Source: Lachnoclostridium sp. UBA5890 (lineage in GTDB: Bacteria > Bacillota > Clostridia > Lachnospirales > Lachnospiraceae). Taken from it: a stretch of 59,341 nucleotides of DNA. This document shows, piece after piece, positions 50,446 to 59,341 of this stretch (position 1 is its first letter; each line of letters starts with the position of its first letter). The stretch spans positions 1-59,341 of the forward strand of contig DJEU01000048.1 in the NCBI GenBank assembly GCA_002431395.1, in the 5' to 3' direction. The notes under the pieces are model-generated. The model did not search any database. It worked only from the letters and a program-made list of their open reading frames with translations, and was not told the origin of the DNA. A program made the translations under genes and the position numbers.

Positions 50446-52194
50446 ATGAAACTTGATAAAATGATTGGAGACCGTTTTAAAGAAAGACCATCGGATTGTG
50501 CGATTGAGAGCCATGCGCTGATGGTGCGCGGAGGATATATGAAGAGCGTGGCAAATGGTATTTATTCCCAGTTTCCACCATTGAAAAGAATTACGGCAAA
50601 GATTGAAAAGATCATTCGTGAAGAAATGGATGCTCTGGATGGACAGGAAGTATTGTTTCCGGTAGCACTTCCAGGAAGTTTGTGGGAAGAGTCCGGTCGT
50701 TTTGAAAGCGTGGGAAGTGAACTTCTTCGTTTTAAAGACCGTAACAATGCTCAGATGGTTTTGGGAATGACGCATGAAGAGGCGGCTGTACATCTGGTGC
50801 GCGAGTATGCAAACAGTTATACCAAATACCCATTTATGATCTATCAGGTGCAGACAAAATTTCGTGATGAGGCGCGTCCTCGTGCCGGAATGATCCGTGT
50901 TCGTGAATTTACGATGAAAGATGCGTATTCCTTCCATACTTCACAGGAAGATCTGGAAAAATATTATGATCGTATGTACAAAGCTTACCAGCGGATCTTT
51001 GCCCGTGCCGGCATTCCGGAGGTGGCTGTGGTGGCTTCCGACTCCGGCATGATGGGAGGAAGTTTGTCTCATGAATACATGCTTTTGACACCGGTTGGAG
51101 AAGATACCATTGTGCTTTGTGATGAATGTGATTACCGTGCCAATATGGAAGCGGCAGAGAGTATCATTGAGAACAAAGACCAGAAATTGGAAAAAGCAGA
51201 ATTGAAATTAGTAGATACACCAAATCAGCATACGATTGAAGAGGTTTGTGACTATCTGCATCTTCCGGTAGAAAATTCGATGAAAGCAGTAGTTTATCAG
51301 AAAAATGAAGATGATTCCTATGTGGTATTGTTTATCCGTGGGGATCTGGAGGCAAATGAGACGAAGATTACGAATTATCTTGGTGCAGCCATCCATCCGG
51401 CTGTGATTACAGAAGACTGCGGACTTCATGCCGGATTTATTGGAGCATACCAACTTCCGGAAGGAATTACCGTCCTTTATGATAATTCGCTGAAGGGCAT
51501 TGAAAATCTCTGTTGTGGCGGAAATGAAATAGATAAACATTATGTGGGATTAAATATGGAACGAGATGTGCCGGATGCCGTATATGGTGATTTCGCGAAA
51601 GCAATTGATGGTGGAATCTGTCCATGCTGTGGAAAACCAAAATTGAAAATTGCCCGTGGAATCGAAGTTGGAAATATCTTCCAACTCGGAACGAAATATA
51701 CCAAAACGATGGGGATGGAATATCTGGATCAGGATGGCAAAAAACATAATCCGATCATGGGATGCTATGGTATCGGTGTAGGAAGACTGGCAGCTTCTGT
51801 CTGTGAAGTACGCCGCGATGATTACGGCCCAATCTGGCCAATTACGATCGCACCTTGGGAAGTACAGCTTTGCTGTATGCGTGCCGATGATGCAGAATGT
51901 AAAGAATTTGCGGACAAATTGTACGATAATCTGCAGAAAGACCGTTTGGAAGTGCTTTACGATGACCGTAATGTGCGTGCCGGTGCGATGTTCTCCGATG
52001 CCGATCTGCTCGGTGTGCCGGTTCGTGTAGTCGTAAGCCCAAGAAACATGAAAAACGGTGTTGTTGAGATTTCCACAAGAGACAAATCCGTACAGGTTCA
52101 GGTGCCTCTTGAGGAAGCAGTTACAAAAGTGAAAGAATTGGTTCAGAAACTGTATGACGAAATTGAAGAAGGAGTAAAACAGTTTCAAGAATAG
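50446..52194 (+). CDS. proS: prolyl-tRNA synthetase
   Basis: A 582-residue class II synthetase of the bacterial type. Marks: SHALMVRGGYMKSVANGIYS, motif 2 TKFRDEARPRAGMIRVREF, the DAYSFH segment, an editing (INS) insertion around residues 230-395 (YLGAAIHPAV region), motif 3 GCYGIGVGRLAA, and an anticodon-binding end PWEVQLC. AGGAGGA precedes the ATG. With only 10 bases after the MATE stop and no T-box leader, it is likely expressed from the upstream promoter. Confidence 0.97.
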   Translation: MKLDKMIGDRFKERPSDCAIESHALMVRGGYMKSVANGIYSQFPPLKRITAKIEKIIREEMDALDGQEVLFPVALPGSLWEESGRFESVGSELLRFKDRNNAQMVLGMTHEEAAVHLVREYANSYTKYPFMIYQVQTKFRDEARPRAGMIRVREFTMKDAYSFHTSQEDLEKYYDRMYKAYQRIFARAGIPEVAVVASDSGMMGGSLSHEYMLLTPVGEDTIVLCDECDYRANMEAAESIIENKDQKLEKAELKLVDTPNQHTIEEVCDYLHLPVENSMKAVVYQKNEDDSYVVLFIRGDLEANETKITNYLGAAIHPAVITEDCGLHAGFIGAYQLPEGITVLYDNSLKGIENLCCGGNEIDKHYVGLNMERDVPDAVYGDFAKAIDGGICPCCGKPKLKIARGIEVGNIFQLGTKYTKTMGMEYLDQDGKKHNPIMGCYGIGVGRLAASVCEVRRDDYGPIWPITIAPWEVQLCCMRADDAECKEFADKLYDNLQKDRLEVLYDDRNVRAGAMFSDADLLGVPVRVVVSPRNMKNGVVEISTRDKSVQVQVPLEEAVTKVKELVQKLYDEIEEGVKQFQE

Positions 52195-52238
52195 TTATAT
52201 AAGAATTAGCTATGGTGTAACCAGGAAAGGCAGAATCT

Positions 52239-54659
52239 ATGAATTTTAGAGAATATATTCAACAAGGATTTGTATTTTTGGATGGAGCGACAGGCTCAAA
52301 TCTGCAGGAACATGGAATGCAGGCAGGAGAATGTCCGGAACTTTGGATTTTGAACCACCCGGATGTATTTGTGGAATTGCAGAAACAGTATATTCTGGCA
52401 GGAAGTGATGTGCTTTATGCGCCGACATTTACCTGTAACCGGATTAAACTTGCCGAATATGGACTGGAAGACAAACTTCATGAGATGACGCAGCAGCTGG
52501 TTGCACTCAGCCGGCAGGCAGTGGAAGAAAGCGGTACGACGCGTAAAATTTACATCGCCGGTGATATGACGATGACCGGAGAACAGTTGTATCCGATGGG
52601 AACGCTTACGCTGGAAGAATTGATCGACGTATACAAAGAACAGGTAAATGCGTTGATCGATGCCGGCATAGATCTGTTTGCCGTAGAGACGATGATGAGC
52701 CTGCAGGAATGCCGTGGAGCAGTTCTCGCAATCAAAGAGACTTGTGGAGATACGATTCCAATCCTTGTAACATTGACGTTTCAGGATGATATGCGTACCC
52801 TGTTTGGCACAAATCCGGAGACAGCAGTTATTGTAATGGAGTCCATGGGGGTTGATGCTGTGGGATTGAACTGTTCGACCGGTCCGGATAAAATGCATGA
52901 GGTCGTGCAGCGGATGCTCCGTGTAAGCAGTATTCCGCTGGTTGTAAAGCCCAATGCCGGTCTTCCAAAGCTGGAAGACGGAAAGACAACATATGACATG
53001 GATGCGGAAGAATTTGCTAAAGAGATGCTGCCGTTGGCGCAGATGGGGGCTACGATCCTTGGCGGATGTTGTGGTACGACACCACTTCACATCCAGAAGA
53101 TGATTCAAAATTTGGAAAAGGAAAAAGCAATAATTCCGGAGCAAAAGCAGATTCGGGCACTTACCAATGAAAGAAACTTTTTGGAGATTGATCTCGATGG
53201 AACGTTCTCTATCGTGGGAGAGCGTATCAATCCAACAGGAAAGAAAAATTTGCAGGAAGAACTGCGCCAGAAGAAAATGGATCTTGTTATTGATATGGCA
53301 GAAGAGCAAGTGGCAAAAGGAGCAAAAATTCTTGATGTCAATATGGGAACCAATGGAATTGATGAAAAAGAAATGATGCTGATGGCAGTCAATGAACTGA
53401 CACTTGCTGTAGATGTGCCGCTTTGTATTGATTCCAGTTATGTGGACATCGTGGAAGAAGCACTGCGTATCTATCCGGGACGTGCCTTGATCAATTCCAT
53501 TTCGCTTGAACCGGAAAAAATAAAACATTTGATTCCGGCGGCGAAAAAATATGGAGCTATGTTTATCCTGCTTCCGTTGTCGGATAAAGGACTTCCGGAA
53601 AATCTGGAAGAAAAGAAAGAAATTATCCATACGATATTGACAGAAGCAAAAAAATATGGTCTGTCTGAAAAGGATGTTGTCGTAGATGGACTTGTGGCGA
53701 CGATCGGAGCCAATAAAAAAGCGGCGATCGAAGTGCTGGAAACCATTCGTTACTGTAAGGAAGAACTTGGTGTCGCTACGATATGTGGGCTGTCAAATAT
53801 TTCCTTTGGCCTTCCGGAGCGCCAGTTTGTAAATACCGCTTTTTTAACGATGGCAATCGCACAGGGACTTACGATGGCTATTGCAAACCCAAGCCAGACG
53901 CTTCTTACGAATGCTGCGTTGGCGACGGATCTGCTCTTAAACAAAGCGAATGCGGATCTGAATTATATCAATGGTGTAAATAAGGCAGAGATTTCTACCG
54001 GAAATAATGCAAACCGCCAGAGCAGCGAAGAAGATGGACATCCATTGTATCTTGCTGTCGTAAAAGGAAAAGACGGACAGGCACTTGCCCTTGCCAAAGA
54101 AGAGATTGAAAAAGGGGAAAAACCGGGGCAGATCATTGACAGTTATCTGATTCCGGCGATCAATCATGTCGGAGAATTGTTTGAGAAGGGAACATATTTC
54201 CTTCCGCAGCTGATAGCCAGTGCCGAGGCGATGGAGAAGGCGATTGATTATCTGGAGCCATACCTTGCGAAAGAGCGTGGAGACCAGAAACTGGATACGA
54301 TCGTGATGGCGACGGTAAAAGGCGATATCCATGATATCGGAAAAAATCTTGTGGTGCTGATGCTGAAAAACTATGGATACGATGTCATTGATCTGGGAAA
54401 AGATGTTGACAATCAGTTAGTCATTGACACAGCGATAAAGGAGAATGCGGCAATTATCGGATTGTCTGCCCTTATGACGACGACAATGACCGAGATGAAA
54501 GAAGTGGTTGATCTGGCAAAAGCCCAGGGCGTGAAAGCAAAGATCATCATCGGTGGTGCTGTCGTGACAGAAAGTTATGCCGAGGAGATTGGCGCAGATG
54601 GGTATTCGAAAGATGCCAGAGAGGCTGTAAAACTTGTAAATAAATTGCTTGGAAGATAG
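52239..54659 (+). CDS. metH: B12-dependent methionine synthase, three-domain form
   Basis: An 806-residue methyltransferase that makes methionine from homocysteine using methyl-tetrahydrofolate and cobalamin. Homocysteine domain (1 to about 290): FLDGATGSNLQ, GLNCSTGP and GGCCGTTP hold the three zinc cysteines. Pterin domain (about 310-590): IVGERINPTGKKN and LDVNMGTNGID. Cobalamin cap and binding domain (about 600-806): ATVKGDIHDIGKN with the base-off His, IGLSALMTTTM. The C-terminal AdoMet-dependent reactivation domain of E. coli MetH is absent, which is usual in Clostridia and implies a separate reactivation factor. No cobalamin or SAM riboswitch was seen in the 44-base gap upstream. Confidence 0.96.
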   Translation: MNFREYIQQGFVFLDGATGSNLQEHGMQAGECPELWILNHPDVFVELQKQYILAGSDVLYAPTFTCNRIKLAEYGLEDKLHEMTQQLVALSRQAVEESGTTRKIYIAGDMTMTGEQLYPMGTLTLEELIDVYKEQVNALIDAGIDLFAVETMMSLQECRGAVLAIKETCGDTIPILVTLTFQDDMRTLFGTNPETAVIVMESMGVDAVGLNCSTGPDKMHEVVQRMLRVSSIPLVVKPNAGLPKLEDGKTTYDMDAEEFAKEMLPLAQMGATILGGCCGTTPLHIQKMIQNLEKEKAIIPEQKQIRALTNERNFLEIDLDGTFSIVGERINPTGKKNLQEELRQKKMDLVIDMAEEQVAKGAKILDVNMGTNGIDEKEMMLMAVNELTLAVDVPLCIDSSYVDIVEEALRIYPGRALINSISLEPEKIKHLIPAAKKYGAMFILLPLSDKGLPENLEEKKEIIHTILTEAKKYGLSEKDVVVDGLVATIGANKKAAIEVLETIRYCKEELGVATICGLSNISFGLPERQFVNTAFLTMAIAQGLTMAIANPSQTLLTNAALATDLLLNKANADLNYINGVNKAEISTGNNANRQSSEEDGHPLYLAVVKGKDGQALALAKEEIEKGEKPGQIIDSYLIPAINHVGELFEKGTYFLPQLIASAEAMEKAIDYLEPYLAKERGDQKLDTIVMATVKGDIHDIGKNLVVLMLKNYGYDVIDLGKDVDNQLVIDTAIKENAAIIGLSALMTTTMTEMKEVVDLAKAQGVKAKIIIGGAVVTESYAEEIGADGYSKDAREAVKLVNKLLGR

Positions 54660-54663
54660 AAAA

Positions 54664-55617
54664 ATGGAGAGAAAAAACGTGGTTGATGTTATCATTCCGG
54701 TGTACCGGCCAGATGAAAAACTGGAAAAATTGATTGAAAAACTGAATCAGCAGACAGTAGAGCCTGCCCACATCTTTTTTATGCAGACCATGACAGAGGA
54801 CGAAGCAGAGGATAAAAGGGTCAGGAAAATTCTGGAAAAATCAGAAAAAGGGACGATTGTTCCGATCGATAAACTGGAATTTGATCATGGCGGCACGAGA
54901 AATAGAGGCGCACAGATGAGTGAAGCAGAGTTTATGCTATTTATGACACAGGATGCCGTGCCCGAAGATCATGTTTTGATCGAAAAACTTCTGCAGGCGG
55001 TACAACAAAAAGATACAATTGCTGCGGCATATGGAAGGCAGCTTCCGGATGATAAGGTTGGGGTTATAGAAACTTATACGAGACAGTTTAATTATCCGGA
55101 GAAATCCATTATAAAAGGAAAAGAGGATCTTCCGAGACTGGGGATCAAAACGTATTTCTGCTCCAATGTATGTGCAATGTACCGTCGTGATATTTACCGG
55201 AAAATGGGAGGCTTTGTCACAAAAACCATTTTCAATGAGGACATGATCATGGCAGCGCATATGGTACAGGCGGGATATCAGATCGCGTACGCGGCAGAAG
55301 CAAAGGTTGTACATGCTCATAAATATACGTACTGGCAGCAGTTGACAAGGAACTTTGACATGGCGGTTTCACAGAGACAGTATCGTGAAATTTTTGAAAG
55401 TGTCAAATCCGAATCCGAGGGAATCCGGCTTGTCAAGCAGACCGCATCGTATCTGCTGCACCATGGGAAATGGTATTTGGTTCCGGATCTCGTAATGCAG
55501 AGCGGATTTAAGTTTATTGGATATAAACTGGGGCTGCGTTATGAAAAACTTCCGATGTGGTTTATACGCAAAGTAACGATGAATCCTAGATTTTGGAAAG
55601 AACAGGAAAACAGATAG
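54664..55617 (+). CDS. family 2 glycosyltransferase (rhamnosyltransferase-like)
   Basis: A 317-residue GT-A fold enzyme, ATG 54664 with GGAAG upstream. VDVIIPVYRPDEKLEKL opens the nucleotide-binding fold; EFDHGGTRNRGAQMSEAE and FMTQDAVPED supply the metal-site region, and FNEDMIMAAHMVQAG is the acceptor-site segment. Similar proteins add rhamnose or other sugars to cell-wall polysaccharides. The next two genes (another GT2 and an LCP ligase) support a cell-wall glycopolymer role. The sugar cannot be inferred. Confidence 0.9.
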   Translation: MERKNVVDVIIPVYRPDEKLEKLIEKLNQQTVEPAHIFFMQTMTEDEAEDKRVRKILEKSEKGTIVPIDKLEFDHGGTRNRGAQMSEAEFMLFMTQDAVPEDHVLIEKLLQAVQQKDTIAAAYGRQLPDDKVGVIETYTRQFNYPEKSIIKGKEDLPRLGIKTYFCSNVCAMYRRDIYRKMGGFVTKTIFNEDMIMAAHMVQAGYQIAYAAEAKVVHAHKYTYWQQLTRNFDMAVSQRQYREIFESVKSESEGIRLVKQTASYLLHHGKWYLVPDLVMQSGFKFIGYKLGLRYEKLPMWFIRKVTMNPRFWKEQENR

Positions 55618-55629
55618 AGGAGAAGAAAC

Positions 55630-56547
55630 ATGGCAGAAATTGGAATTATTATGGCTACGTATAATGGCGAAAAATATTTGCGCGAGCAGCTGGATTCCAT
55701 CCTTTCTAATACATTTAAAGATTATGAGATCCATATCTGTGATGATGGTTCCACAGATGGTACGATAGCGATCGCAAAAGAATATGCAGAGAGATATCCG
55801 CAGATTACGTTGTGGCAAAATGAACAAAATCAAGGGTATACCAGAAATTTCCTGACAGCAGTGCAGCGAGAGACATCCCCTTATTTTATGTTCTGTGATC
55901 AGGATGACATCTGGAAACCGGATAAGATCGAGGTGACATACCGTGCCATGAAAGCGGCGGAAGAGAAGGAAAAAGGGCCGGTTTTGGTGTTTACCGATGC
56001 AGAGAGTTATGACGATGCGTCCAAAACGGATATCGGTTCTTTTCATAAAATGAGTCATTTGGATACGAAAAAGGTTGACACGGCGCATCTTTTCATGGAA
56101 AATAAGTGTATCGGCTGTACGATAATGTGCAATGCAAAAGTACGCGACTACCTGACAGAACTGCCGGAAGAGATCCGCGTTCATGACTGGTGGCTCGCTT
56201 TGATCTGCAGTCATTTTGGAAAAGTTGTCTATGTTGATAAAATGACCTTGCATTATCGGCAGCATAGTGATAATATGATTGGAACAAGCAGTTTTTTTCA
56301 GTATGTGGCAAAGCGCATTCGTCACATAAAAGAACAGAAAGAGGCGCTCCGGGCTACGTTTGCTCAGGGGACGGCGTTTTACCGGATGTTTGGTGGACAG
56401 ATTTCCGATCCGGAAAGAAAAAAATGTGCTTATGAATTTGCAAAAATGTCAGAAAGCAATGCAGGTAAAAGAAGATTTTTAGCACTGCGCTACGGTTTTT
56501 TGAAGAGTGGACTGGTGCGGAATCTTGCATTAATGTTTTTGATTTAA
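55630..56547 (+). CDS. family 2 glycosyltransferase
   Basis: A 305-residue GT2 enzyme, 12 bases after the preceding one, with GAGGAGA before the ATG. IGIIMATYNGEKYLREQLDSI and IHICDDGSTDGTI carry the donor-site Asp, and FMFCDQDDIWKPDK the DxD region; RVHDWWLALI is the acceptor region. The last residues are hydrophobic (GLVRNLALMFLI), suggesting membrane association. It probably acts with the previous gene and the LCP protein on an envelope polymer. Confidence 0.92.
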   Translation: MAEIGIIMATYNGEKYLREQLDSILSNTFKDYEIHICDDGSTDGTIAIAKEYAERYPQITLWQNEQNQGYTRNFLTAVQRETSPYFMFCDQDDIWKPDKIEVTYRAMKAAEEKEKGPVLVFTDAESYDDASKTDIGSFHKMSHLDTKKVDTAHLFMENKCIGCTIMCNAKVRDYLTELPEEIRVHDWWLALICSHFGKVVYVDKMTLHYRQHSDNMIGTSSFFQYVAKRIRHIKEQKEALRATFAQGTAFYRMFGGQISDPERKKCAYEFAKMSESNAGKRRFLALRYGFLKSGLVRNLALMFLI

Positions 56548-56566
56548 GAGAAATTCGGAGGAAACT

Positions 56567-57601
56567 ATGGCAGAGAAAGTGAAAAATAAAAAGGGGAAAA
56601 AGAGAAAAGTCGGCAGAGTATTTCTGGTGATCGGAATTATTCTCAGTATGGCACTGGGGAGCATGGCAGCTGTGGCAAAATACAAAGCAGATGGTATTTT
56701 GTCGCTGGTAAATCAGGATAAAAATAATGCCTTAAACAGCGTTGATATATCGGAATACGATACGGTAAGTGACTCGGATGTGATCAATATTCTACTGGTT
56801 GGTGCAGATAAGAACCTGGATGAGCAGGATTCCGAAGGAGCGGCAAGACGTTCAGATTCGATGATGATCGCGACACTGGATATGAAGCATAAGAAGTTAA
56901 AAGTAACCTCTCTGATGCGTGACATGTATGTGGAAATTCCGGGATACGGGAAAAATAAATTTAATGCTGCGTATTCGTTTGGCGGCATCAAATTGTTGTA
57001 TAAAACGATCGCATCTAACTTTGGTATTAAACTCGATGGATATGCCGAAGTGAACTTTGATGCATTTATTGATGTGATCAATGCGGTAGGCGGTGTCGAA
57101 GCGACATTGACAGAAAGTGAAGCGACGAACCTGAATGATACAAACTATATCCGCCGTAAAAAATATCGTAATGTAAAAGTAGGAACGCAGGTTTTAAATG
57201 GATATCAGGCACTCGGTTACTGCCGTATCCGTCATGGAAAATGGAAAAACGGACATTATCCGGCCGTTCTGACAGCATCCGGAAAAGGGGATGATTACGG
57301 ACGAACCGAGAGACAGCGTCTGGTTGTACAGGCACTTTTAAAGAAGGTAAAATCTCTGTCAGTAGACAAATGGATGGAATTGATTGACGTTATCCTGCCA
57401 AATGTGACGACAGACTTGGATAAGGACAGCATTTATTCTTATGTTCTGGCGGTAGTTAAGATGGGAACGACAGATATCAAGCAGTACCGCTTGCCGGCAG
57501 ATGGTGCTTACACCAGTGAAAAAATCAATGGTGCGGACTGTCTGGTCGTGGACGTAGAAAAGAATAAAAAAGCATTGTCAGATTTTATTTATGAGAAATA
57601 A
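56567..57601 (+). CDS. LytR-CpsA-Psr family glycopolymer ligase
   Basis: A 344-residue membrane enzyme of the LCP family, which attaches lipid-linked glycopolymers to peptidoglycan. It has a basic N-terminus, a span at about 18-40, then the external LCP domain: INILLVGADKN, RRSDSMMIATLD, TSLMRDMYVEIPGYG, NKFNAAYSFGG and the DDYGRTERQRLVVQALL Arg/Asp block that binds the pyrophosphate-lipid. GGAGGAA precedes the ATG, 19 bases after the glycosyltransferase. Confidence 0.95.
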   Translation: MAEKVKNKKGKKRKVGRVFLVIGIILSMALGSMAAVAKYKADGILSLVNQDKNNALNSVDISEYDTVSDSDVINILLVGADKNLDEQDSEGAARRSDSMMIATLDMKHKKLKVTSLMRDMYVEIPGYGKNKFNAAYSFGGIKLLYKTIASNFGIKLDGYAEVNFDAFIDVINAVGGVEATLTESEATNLNDTNYIRRKKYRNVKVGTQVLNGYQALGYCRIRHGKWKNGHYPAVLTASGKGDDYGRTERQRLVVQALLKKVKSLSVDKWMELIDVILPNVTTDLDKDSIYSYVLAVVKMGTTDIKQYRLPADGAYTSEKINGADCLVVDVEKNKKALSDFIYEK

Positions 57602-57616
57602 ATCTAATTGTAAGAG

Positions 57617-57645
57617 TTGACAAGAAACGATAGAGTTGGTAAAAT
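57617..57645 (+). promoter_or_regulatory. promoter for ilvN-ilvC
   Basis: TTGACA (57617-57622), 17 bases, TAAAAT (57640-57645). The leader of about 30 bases is too short for a T-box or leader peptide. Confidence 0.85.
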
Positions 57646-57679
57646 AAATGTTTGATAAGTACGATGAGGAGGTTTCATT

Positions 57680-58171
57680 ATGCAAAAGATGGTATTATCC
57701 ATTTTGATCGATAATACACCGGGCGCATTGTCCCGTGTTGTAGGACTTTTCAGCCGGAGAGGTTATAATATTGACAGCCTTACGGTCGGAGAGACAGAAA
57801 ATACAGAAGTGTCCCGTATGACAGTTGCTGTGACGGGAGATGGAATTGTATTGGAGCAGATCGAAAAACAGATACATAAATTGGAAAATGTAATTGATGT
57901 GGAAAAACTCACGAGTGAGGCTTCTGTCTGCAGAGAACTGATTTTGGTTAAGGTGGCAGCGGCAAGAGAAGAGAGACCTTCCATCAATGCGATCGTGGAG
58001 ATCTTCCGTGCGAAGATCGTAGACGTTGCCGCAGATTCGATGATGATCGAGCTGACCGGAAATCAGGCAAAGTTAAATGCATTTACCAAACTGCTTGACG
58101 GTTATGAGATCAAAGAACTGGTTCGTACCGGAATTACTGGACTGACAAGAGGATGCCTGGCTGAAGAGTAA
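57680..58171 (+). CDS. ilvN: acetolactate synthase small (regulatory) subunit
   Basis: A 163-residue regulatory subunit of acetohydroxyacid synthase, which confers valine feedback. The N-terminal ACT domain shows VLSILIDNTPGALSRVVGLFSRRGYNIDSL with the GTE/GxxN-type effector site, followed by the C-terminal ALS_ss domain (ELILVKVAA, FRAKIVDVAADSMMIELTG). AGGAGG precedes the ATG. The catalytic subunit gene is not adjacent upstream and must lie elsewhere or after the window. ilvC follows 93 bases later. Confidence 0.96.
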   Translation: MQKMVLSILIDNTPGALSRVVGLFSRRGYNIDSLTVGETENTEVSRMTVAVTGDGIVLEQIEKQIHKLENVIDVEKLTSEASVCRELILVKVAAAREERPSINAIVEIFRAKIVDVAADSMMIELTGNQAKLNAFTKLLDGYEIKELVRTGITGLTRGCLAEE

Positions 58172-58264
58172 GGCAGAAACCACAGACGATGGTGTAAAAC
58201 ATCTGTTGGAAATATCTGACAGAGCTTTATATAATAATTTATTATTTTTAGGAGGATGAAAACA

Positions 58265-59287
58265 ATGGCAGACGCAAAGATTTTCTATGAAAGTGACTGT
58301 AACCTTGGACTTTTGGATGGTAAGACAATTGCTATTATCGGATATGGCAGCCAGGGACATGCACATGCATTGAATGCAAAAGAAAGTGGATGTAACGTAA
58401 TTATCGGTTTGTATGAGGGCTCTAAATCCTGGGCAAAAGCAGAAGCGCAGGGATTTAAAGTATATACAGCAGCTGAGGCTGCAAAACAGGCAGATATCAT
58501 CATGATCCTGATCAACGATGAGCTGCAGGCTAAATTGTACAAAGAGTCTATCGAGCCAAACTTGGAAGCTGGAAACATGTTGATGTTCGCTCATGGTTTC
58601 AACATTCACTTTGGACAGATCGTACCACCAAAAGATGTAGACGTTACGATGGTAGCTCCTAAGGGACCAGGACATACTGTACGCAGCGAGTACCAGGCAG
58701 GAAAAGGTGTTCCTTGTCTTGTAGCTGTTGAGCAGGATGCTACAGGAAAAGCTCAGGATATCGCATTGGCATATTCTTTGGCAATCGGTGGAGCAAGAGC
58801 CGGTGTTCTTGAGACAACATTCCGTACAGAGACAGAGACAGACTTGTTCGGTGAGCAGGCAGTTCTTTGCGGCGGTGTTTGTGCATTGATGCAGGCTGGT
58901 TTCGAAACACTTTGCGAAGCTGGATATGATGAAAGAAATGCATACTTCGAGTGTATTCATGAGATGAAACTGATCGTAGACTTGATCTATCAGAGTGGAT
59001 TTGCCGGAATGCGTTATTCTATCTCCAATACAGCAGAGTATGGTGATTATGTAACCGGACCAAAAATCATTACAGAAGATACAAAGAAAGCAATGAAGAA
59101 AGTATTGAAAGACATCCAGGATGGTTCTTTTGCAAAAGAGTTCCTGCTTGATATGTCAGAAGCTGGCGGACAGGCTCACTTCCGTGCAATGAGAAAACTT
59201 GCTGCAGAGCATCGTTCTGAAGTTGTCGGAGAAGAAATCCGTAAATTGTACAGCTGGAATGGCGAAGATAAGTTGATCAACAACTAA
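58265..59287 (+). CDS. ilvC: ketol-acid reductoisomerase
   Basis: A 340-residue class I enzyme of valine, leucine and isoleucine synthesis that isomerises and reduces acetolactate with NAD(P)H and Mg2+. ATG 58265 is chosen because AGGAGG lies 9 bases before it and too close to ATG 58256. Rossmann segment: TIAIIGYGSQGHAHALNAKESG; catalytic region: GGVCALMQAGFETLCEAGY and the metal-binding ECIHEMKLIVDLIY. The remaining 54 bases to the window end show no clear feature. Confidence 0.98.
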   Translation: MADAKIFYESDCNLGLLDGKTIAIIGYGSQGHAHALNAKESGCNVIIGLYEGSKSWAKAEAQGFKVYTAAEAAKQADIIMILINDELQAKLYKESIEPNLEAGNMLMFAHGFNIHFGQIVPPKDVDVTMVAPKGPGHTVRSEYQAGKGVPCLVAVEQDATGKAQDIALAYSLAIGGARAGVLETTFRTETETDLFGEQAVLCGGVCALMQAGFETLCEAGYDERNAYFECIHEMKLIVDLIYQSGFAGMRYSISNTAEYGDYVTGPKIITEDTKKAMKKVLKDIQDGSFAKEFLLDMSEAGGQAHFRAMRKLAAEHRSEVVGEEIRKLYSWNGEDKLINN

Positions 59288-59341
59288 TTTTTACGCAGAT
59301 GTAACTATTCAGGATCTCTCTCCACATTCGCATTTCGAACA

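Noticed and set aside
52195..52238. SAM or cobalamin riboswitch before metH
   Set aside because: The 44-base gap contains only a ribosome site.
52296..53630. Reverse 444-codon frame opposite metH
   Set aside because: Shadow of metH, rich in Phe/His/Ile/Ser as expected from complement codon bias; no ribosome site.
58073..58960. Reverse 295-codon frame opposite ilvN-ilvC
   Set aside because: Spans two well-supported genes and their gap; no independent support.

Overview
The window reads as chromosomal DNA of an anaerobic, endospore-forming member of the Clostridia, most likely a Lachnospiraceae-type gut Firmicute. Grounds: spore protease and SpoIIP side by side, a hybrid-cluster protein, a dimeric-type glycyl-tRNA synthetase, a B12-dependent methionine synthase without reactivation domain, strong AGGAGG-type ribosome sites, Firmicute-style promoters and U-tailed terminators, and moderate-to-low GC. 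I cannot name the genus. I see no phage, plasmid, insertion-sequence or CRISPR block; this is core genome interspersed with signalling and surface genes of uncertain function.

Layout. 0.1-4.0 kb: four forward genes for a lipoprotein with a YARHG-type end, a PH-like membrane protein, a second lipoprotein, and a zinc-ribbon/proline-repeat membrane protein; the first and fourth share an unnamed extracytoplasmic module. 4.0-6.4 kb: a reverse trio (membrane protein, Mor-like regulator, membrane-anchored Ser/Thr kinase) diverging from a small HTH protein through overlapping promoters. 6.4-8.7 kb: hybrid-cluster protein followed by about 400 bp of 64-bp hairpin-forming tandem repeats. 8.7-13.0 kb: LOR-fold membrane protein converging on a DUF2207 protein and LemA. 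13.2-19.5 kb: a forward run of a repeat-bearing FapA/DUF342 protein, a REC/HD-GYP protein, a PASTA Ser/Thr kinase and a large protein that shares a module with the HTH protein at 5.9 kb. 19.5-25.4 kb: glyQS-cysS, a LytTR/GHKL two-component pair and two small orphan genes. 25.5-29.1 kb: a large reverse GH2 glycosidase. 29.1-34.0 kb: GNAT, a degenerate PAS hybrid sensor, thiD and a membrane protein. 34.1-36.1 kb: an ammonium channel fused to PII, behind a leader terminator. 36.1-39.2 kb: reverse tRNA-Gln, prfC and a secreted beta-helix protein.

39.3-45.2 kb: guaB with an overlapping amidase, then reverse genes for rpsT, dCMP deaminase and a chemoreceptor with a long basic N-terminus. 45.3-48.3 kb: gpr-spoIIP, then an HTH/standalone LytTR pair. 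48.3-57.6 kb: histidine phosphatase, MATE transporter, proS, metH, two glycosyltransferases and an LCP ligase. 57.6 kb to the end: ilvN and ilvC.

How it fits together: most housekeeping genes (tRNA synthetases, RF3, S20, IMPDH, branched-chain and methionine synthesis, sporulation) are ordinary. The interesting part is the signalling density: two Ser/Thr kinases, each next to a protein carrying the same small module; two LytTR systems without an evident peptide gene; a pseudo-histidine kinase; an HD-GYP protein; and an Amt-PII fusion under apparent attenuation control. All starts, promoters and terminators were chosen by eye from sequence; no searches were run.
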